From G020348185 sp964525045 (GTDB taxonomy: Bacteria > Nitrospirota > Nitrospiria > Nitrospirales > UBA8639): DNA of 5,174 nucleotides. A program made the translations under genes and the position numbers. The notes under the pieces are model-generated. The model did no database searches and had not been told where the DNA came from. It worked only from the letters and a program-made list of their open reading frames with translations. The stretch lies in NCBI GenBank assembly GCA_964525045.1, contig CAZGFD010000059.1, positions 1 through 5,174 of the forward strand, given 5' to 3'. Each line of letters begins with the position of its first letter. The stretch's first letter is position 1. Shown one piece after another: positions 5,170 through 5,174 of the stretch.

Positions 5170-5174
5170 CTCCT
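5170..5174 (-). promoter_or_regulatory. ribosome binding site of the beta-propeller gene
   Basis: On the minus strand AGGAG precedes the ATG at 5163 by six bases, a near-ideal Shine-Dalgarno site, which fixes the start. It touches the window edge, so any further upstream elements cannot be seen. Confidence 0.7.

Overview
The window holds five well-supported protein genes, one doubtful small ORF, and two long gene-poor stretches. Base composition looks intermediate, near half G+C by eye. A periplasmic chlorite dismutase of the long, lineage I type is typical of Nitrospira-like nitrite oxidisers and (per)chlorate reducers. Together with the other genes it suggests an environmental Gram-negative bacterium, perhaps Nitrospirota. 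That taxonomic call is inference; nothing here (rRNA, marker gene) proves it.

Left part (1-1301): a plus-strand chlorite dismutase gene (cld, 133-981) has a clear signal peptide and nearly all the diagnostic haem-pocket residues. A possible promoter and an inverted repeat lie just upstream. After cld come a small hairpin, a candidate 56-codon ORF with a good ribosome binding site and an eight-G run, and a classic Rho-independent terminator at 1248-1278. A minus-strand gene for an SRPBCC-fold lipoprotein (1302-1799) converges on this terminator.

Middle (1800-2576): about 780 bases without a convincing gene. It contains several inverted repeats, the best being 9-bp arms at 2345-2383, and may be regulatory or a decayed gene. 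It lies between the divergent starts of the lipoprotein gene and a plus-strand gene (2577-3563). That gene encodes an unusual membrane protein: two transmembrane helices, a basic linker, and a soluble domain that looks like a degenerate phospholipase D-like sensor/effector domain. Its last codons contain a perfect 12-bp hairpin.

Right part (3564-5174): a short convergent intergenic spacer carries a 10-bp palindrome of the dispersed-repeat type. It is followed by a two-gene minus-strand operon. The first gene (3985-5163) encodes a cytosolic Asp-box/BNR beta-propeller with six repeats. The second (3692-3988) overlaps it by ATGA and encodes a 98-residue MoaD/ThiS ubiquitin-like protein ending in Gly-Gly. 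Tight coupling suggests the two proteins act together, but no sulfur-transfer partner (ThiF/MoeB or MoaE) is visible here.

The most notable points are the chlorite dismutase with an extra segment before its haem-ligating His and a displaced proximal Glu, the two-helix membrane protein with its PLD-like domain, and the coupled beta-propeller/MoaD pair.
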